From Aadella sp043822885 (GTDB taxonomy: Bacteria; Omnitrophota; Gorgyraeia; Tantalellales; Tantalellaceae): a stretch of DNA of 13,006 bases. The translations under genes and the position numbers were made by a program. Positions 12,565 through 13,006 of this stretch are shown here, one piece after another. Location: assembly GCA_043822885.1 (NCBI GenBank), contig JBDRBI010000117.1:1-13006 (forward strand), given 5' to 3'. The notes under the pieces are model-generated. The model saw only the letters and a list, made by a program, of their open reading frames with translations, made no database searches and had not been told where the DNA came from. Numbering within the stretch: position 1 is the first letter of the stretch; each line of letters starts with the position of its first letter.

Positions 12565-13006
12565 ATCATAGAGGTTTTACGAAAAGCAAAAAGCACTTTC
12601 ATCCGATGTGAGCTTTGCGTTCATAGATGCAAGGCAGATCGCCTCAAAGGAGAATTAGGTCTGTGCGGATGCGGGAAAGAACCGATAGTATACACGTATG
12701 GGCCTCATCTTGGGGAAGAACCCTCCTTATCCGGACGTTTCGGCTCCGGAACGATTTTCTTTTCTCAATGTAATCTTAGTTGTCTCTACTGTCAAAATCA
12801 TAATTTCAGCGGAAGATCGAAAGGACGGGCCGTATCCGCAAAAGACCTGTCGGATATGATGCTCGAACTTCAAGAAAAAAAATGTCATAACATAAATTTT
12901 GTTACCCCGACCCCGCATATACCTAACATTATCGAAGCCGTTCTATCTGCCCGCGAAAAAGGACTTAACATACCTATAGTCTACAATACGGGAGGATACG
13001 ATTCAC
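12565..13006 (+). CDS. Radical SAM protein, COG1313/PflX-like (partial, no standard start codon)
   Basis: The reading frame is open from 12550 to the window edge. It carries an N-terminal cysteine cluster CELCVHRC (from 12607) with LGLCGCGK. FGSGTIFFSQ then leads into CNLSCLYC, the CxxxCxxC that binds the radical SAM iron-sulfur cluster, followed by CQNHNFSG. Further on are INFVTPTPHIPNIIEA and PIVYNTGGYDS. This matches the uncharacterised PflX-like family (COG1313), relatives of pyruvate formate-lyase activases. No in-frame ATG, GTG or TTG lies between the in-frame stop at 12547-12549 and the cysteine cluster. Non-standard ATC 12565 or ATA 12568 follow AAGGAA (12553-12558), and ATC 12601 lies directly before the cluster. 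The given start is a guess. The 3' end is outside the window. Confidence 0.82.
   Translation, partial: MIEVLRKAKSTFIRCELCVHRCKADRLKGELGLCGCGKEPIVYTYGPHLGEEPSLSGRFGSGTIFFSQCNLSCLYCQNHNFSGRSKGRAVSAKDLSDMMLELQEKKCHNINFVTPTPHIPNIIEAVLSAREKGLNIPIVYNTGGYDS

Overview
The window reads as chromosomal DNA of a Gram-negative-type bacterium of moderate GC content (roughly 40% by eye). Every supported gene lies on the + strand. It is mostly housekeeping genes, interleaved with small lipoproteins, a PilZ protein and an exported protein resembling the exosortase-associated TIGR04073 family. That family, the several lipoboxes and the dense overlapping gene layout fit an uncultured lineage such as Omnitrophota or another PVC/Elusimicrobia-like group. 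That placement is an inference from gene content, not a measurement.

Layout. (1) 1-548: a repeat-bearing leader, tRNA-Pro(CGG) ending in an encoded CCA, and acylphosphatase starting only 15 nt later. (2) 619-2628: an unrecognised lipoprotein, a metallo-beta-lactamase-fold hydrolase and a XerC/XerD-type tyrosine recombinase, overlapping or abutting. (3) 2629-2923: a 295-nt non-coding island of three repeat types: a short direct repeat, a large imperfect palindrome resembling a MITE, and a dispersed hairpin repeat whose last unit supplies the ribosome binding site of the next gene. (4) 2924-6714: a C-terminally short tRNA nucleotidyltransferase with a probable +1-nt change in an A8 run, then the conserved block rbfA-nrnA-truB-ribF (ribosome maturation, nanoRNA/pAp turnover, tRNA pseudouridine-55, FMN/FAD synthesis). 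(5) 6728-7206: the TIGR04073-like gene as a self-contained unit with its own promoter and terminator. (6) 7235-9400: a second promoter followed by a PilZ protein, a BamE/SmpA-like lipoprotein, panD, def and a YqeY protein, probably one transcript. (7) 9455-12375: two CNNM/CorC-type membrane proteins in tandem and a small membrane protein with a TrkA-C (RCK_C) domain, which look like a cation-transport module. (8) 12420-13006: a 47-aa entericidin-like lipoprotein and the start of a COG1313/PflX-like radical SAM protein that lacks a normal start codon and runs off the window.

I see no CRISPR array, phage module, toxin-antitoxin pair or obvious defence system. The items most worth a second look are the broken nucleotidyltransferase and the repeat island before it, the radical SAM gene without a start codon, the CNNM-CNNM-RCK_C module and an unusual substitution in PanD. 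None of these amounts to a clear new system on the sequence alone.
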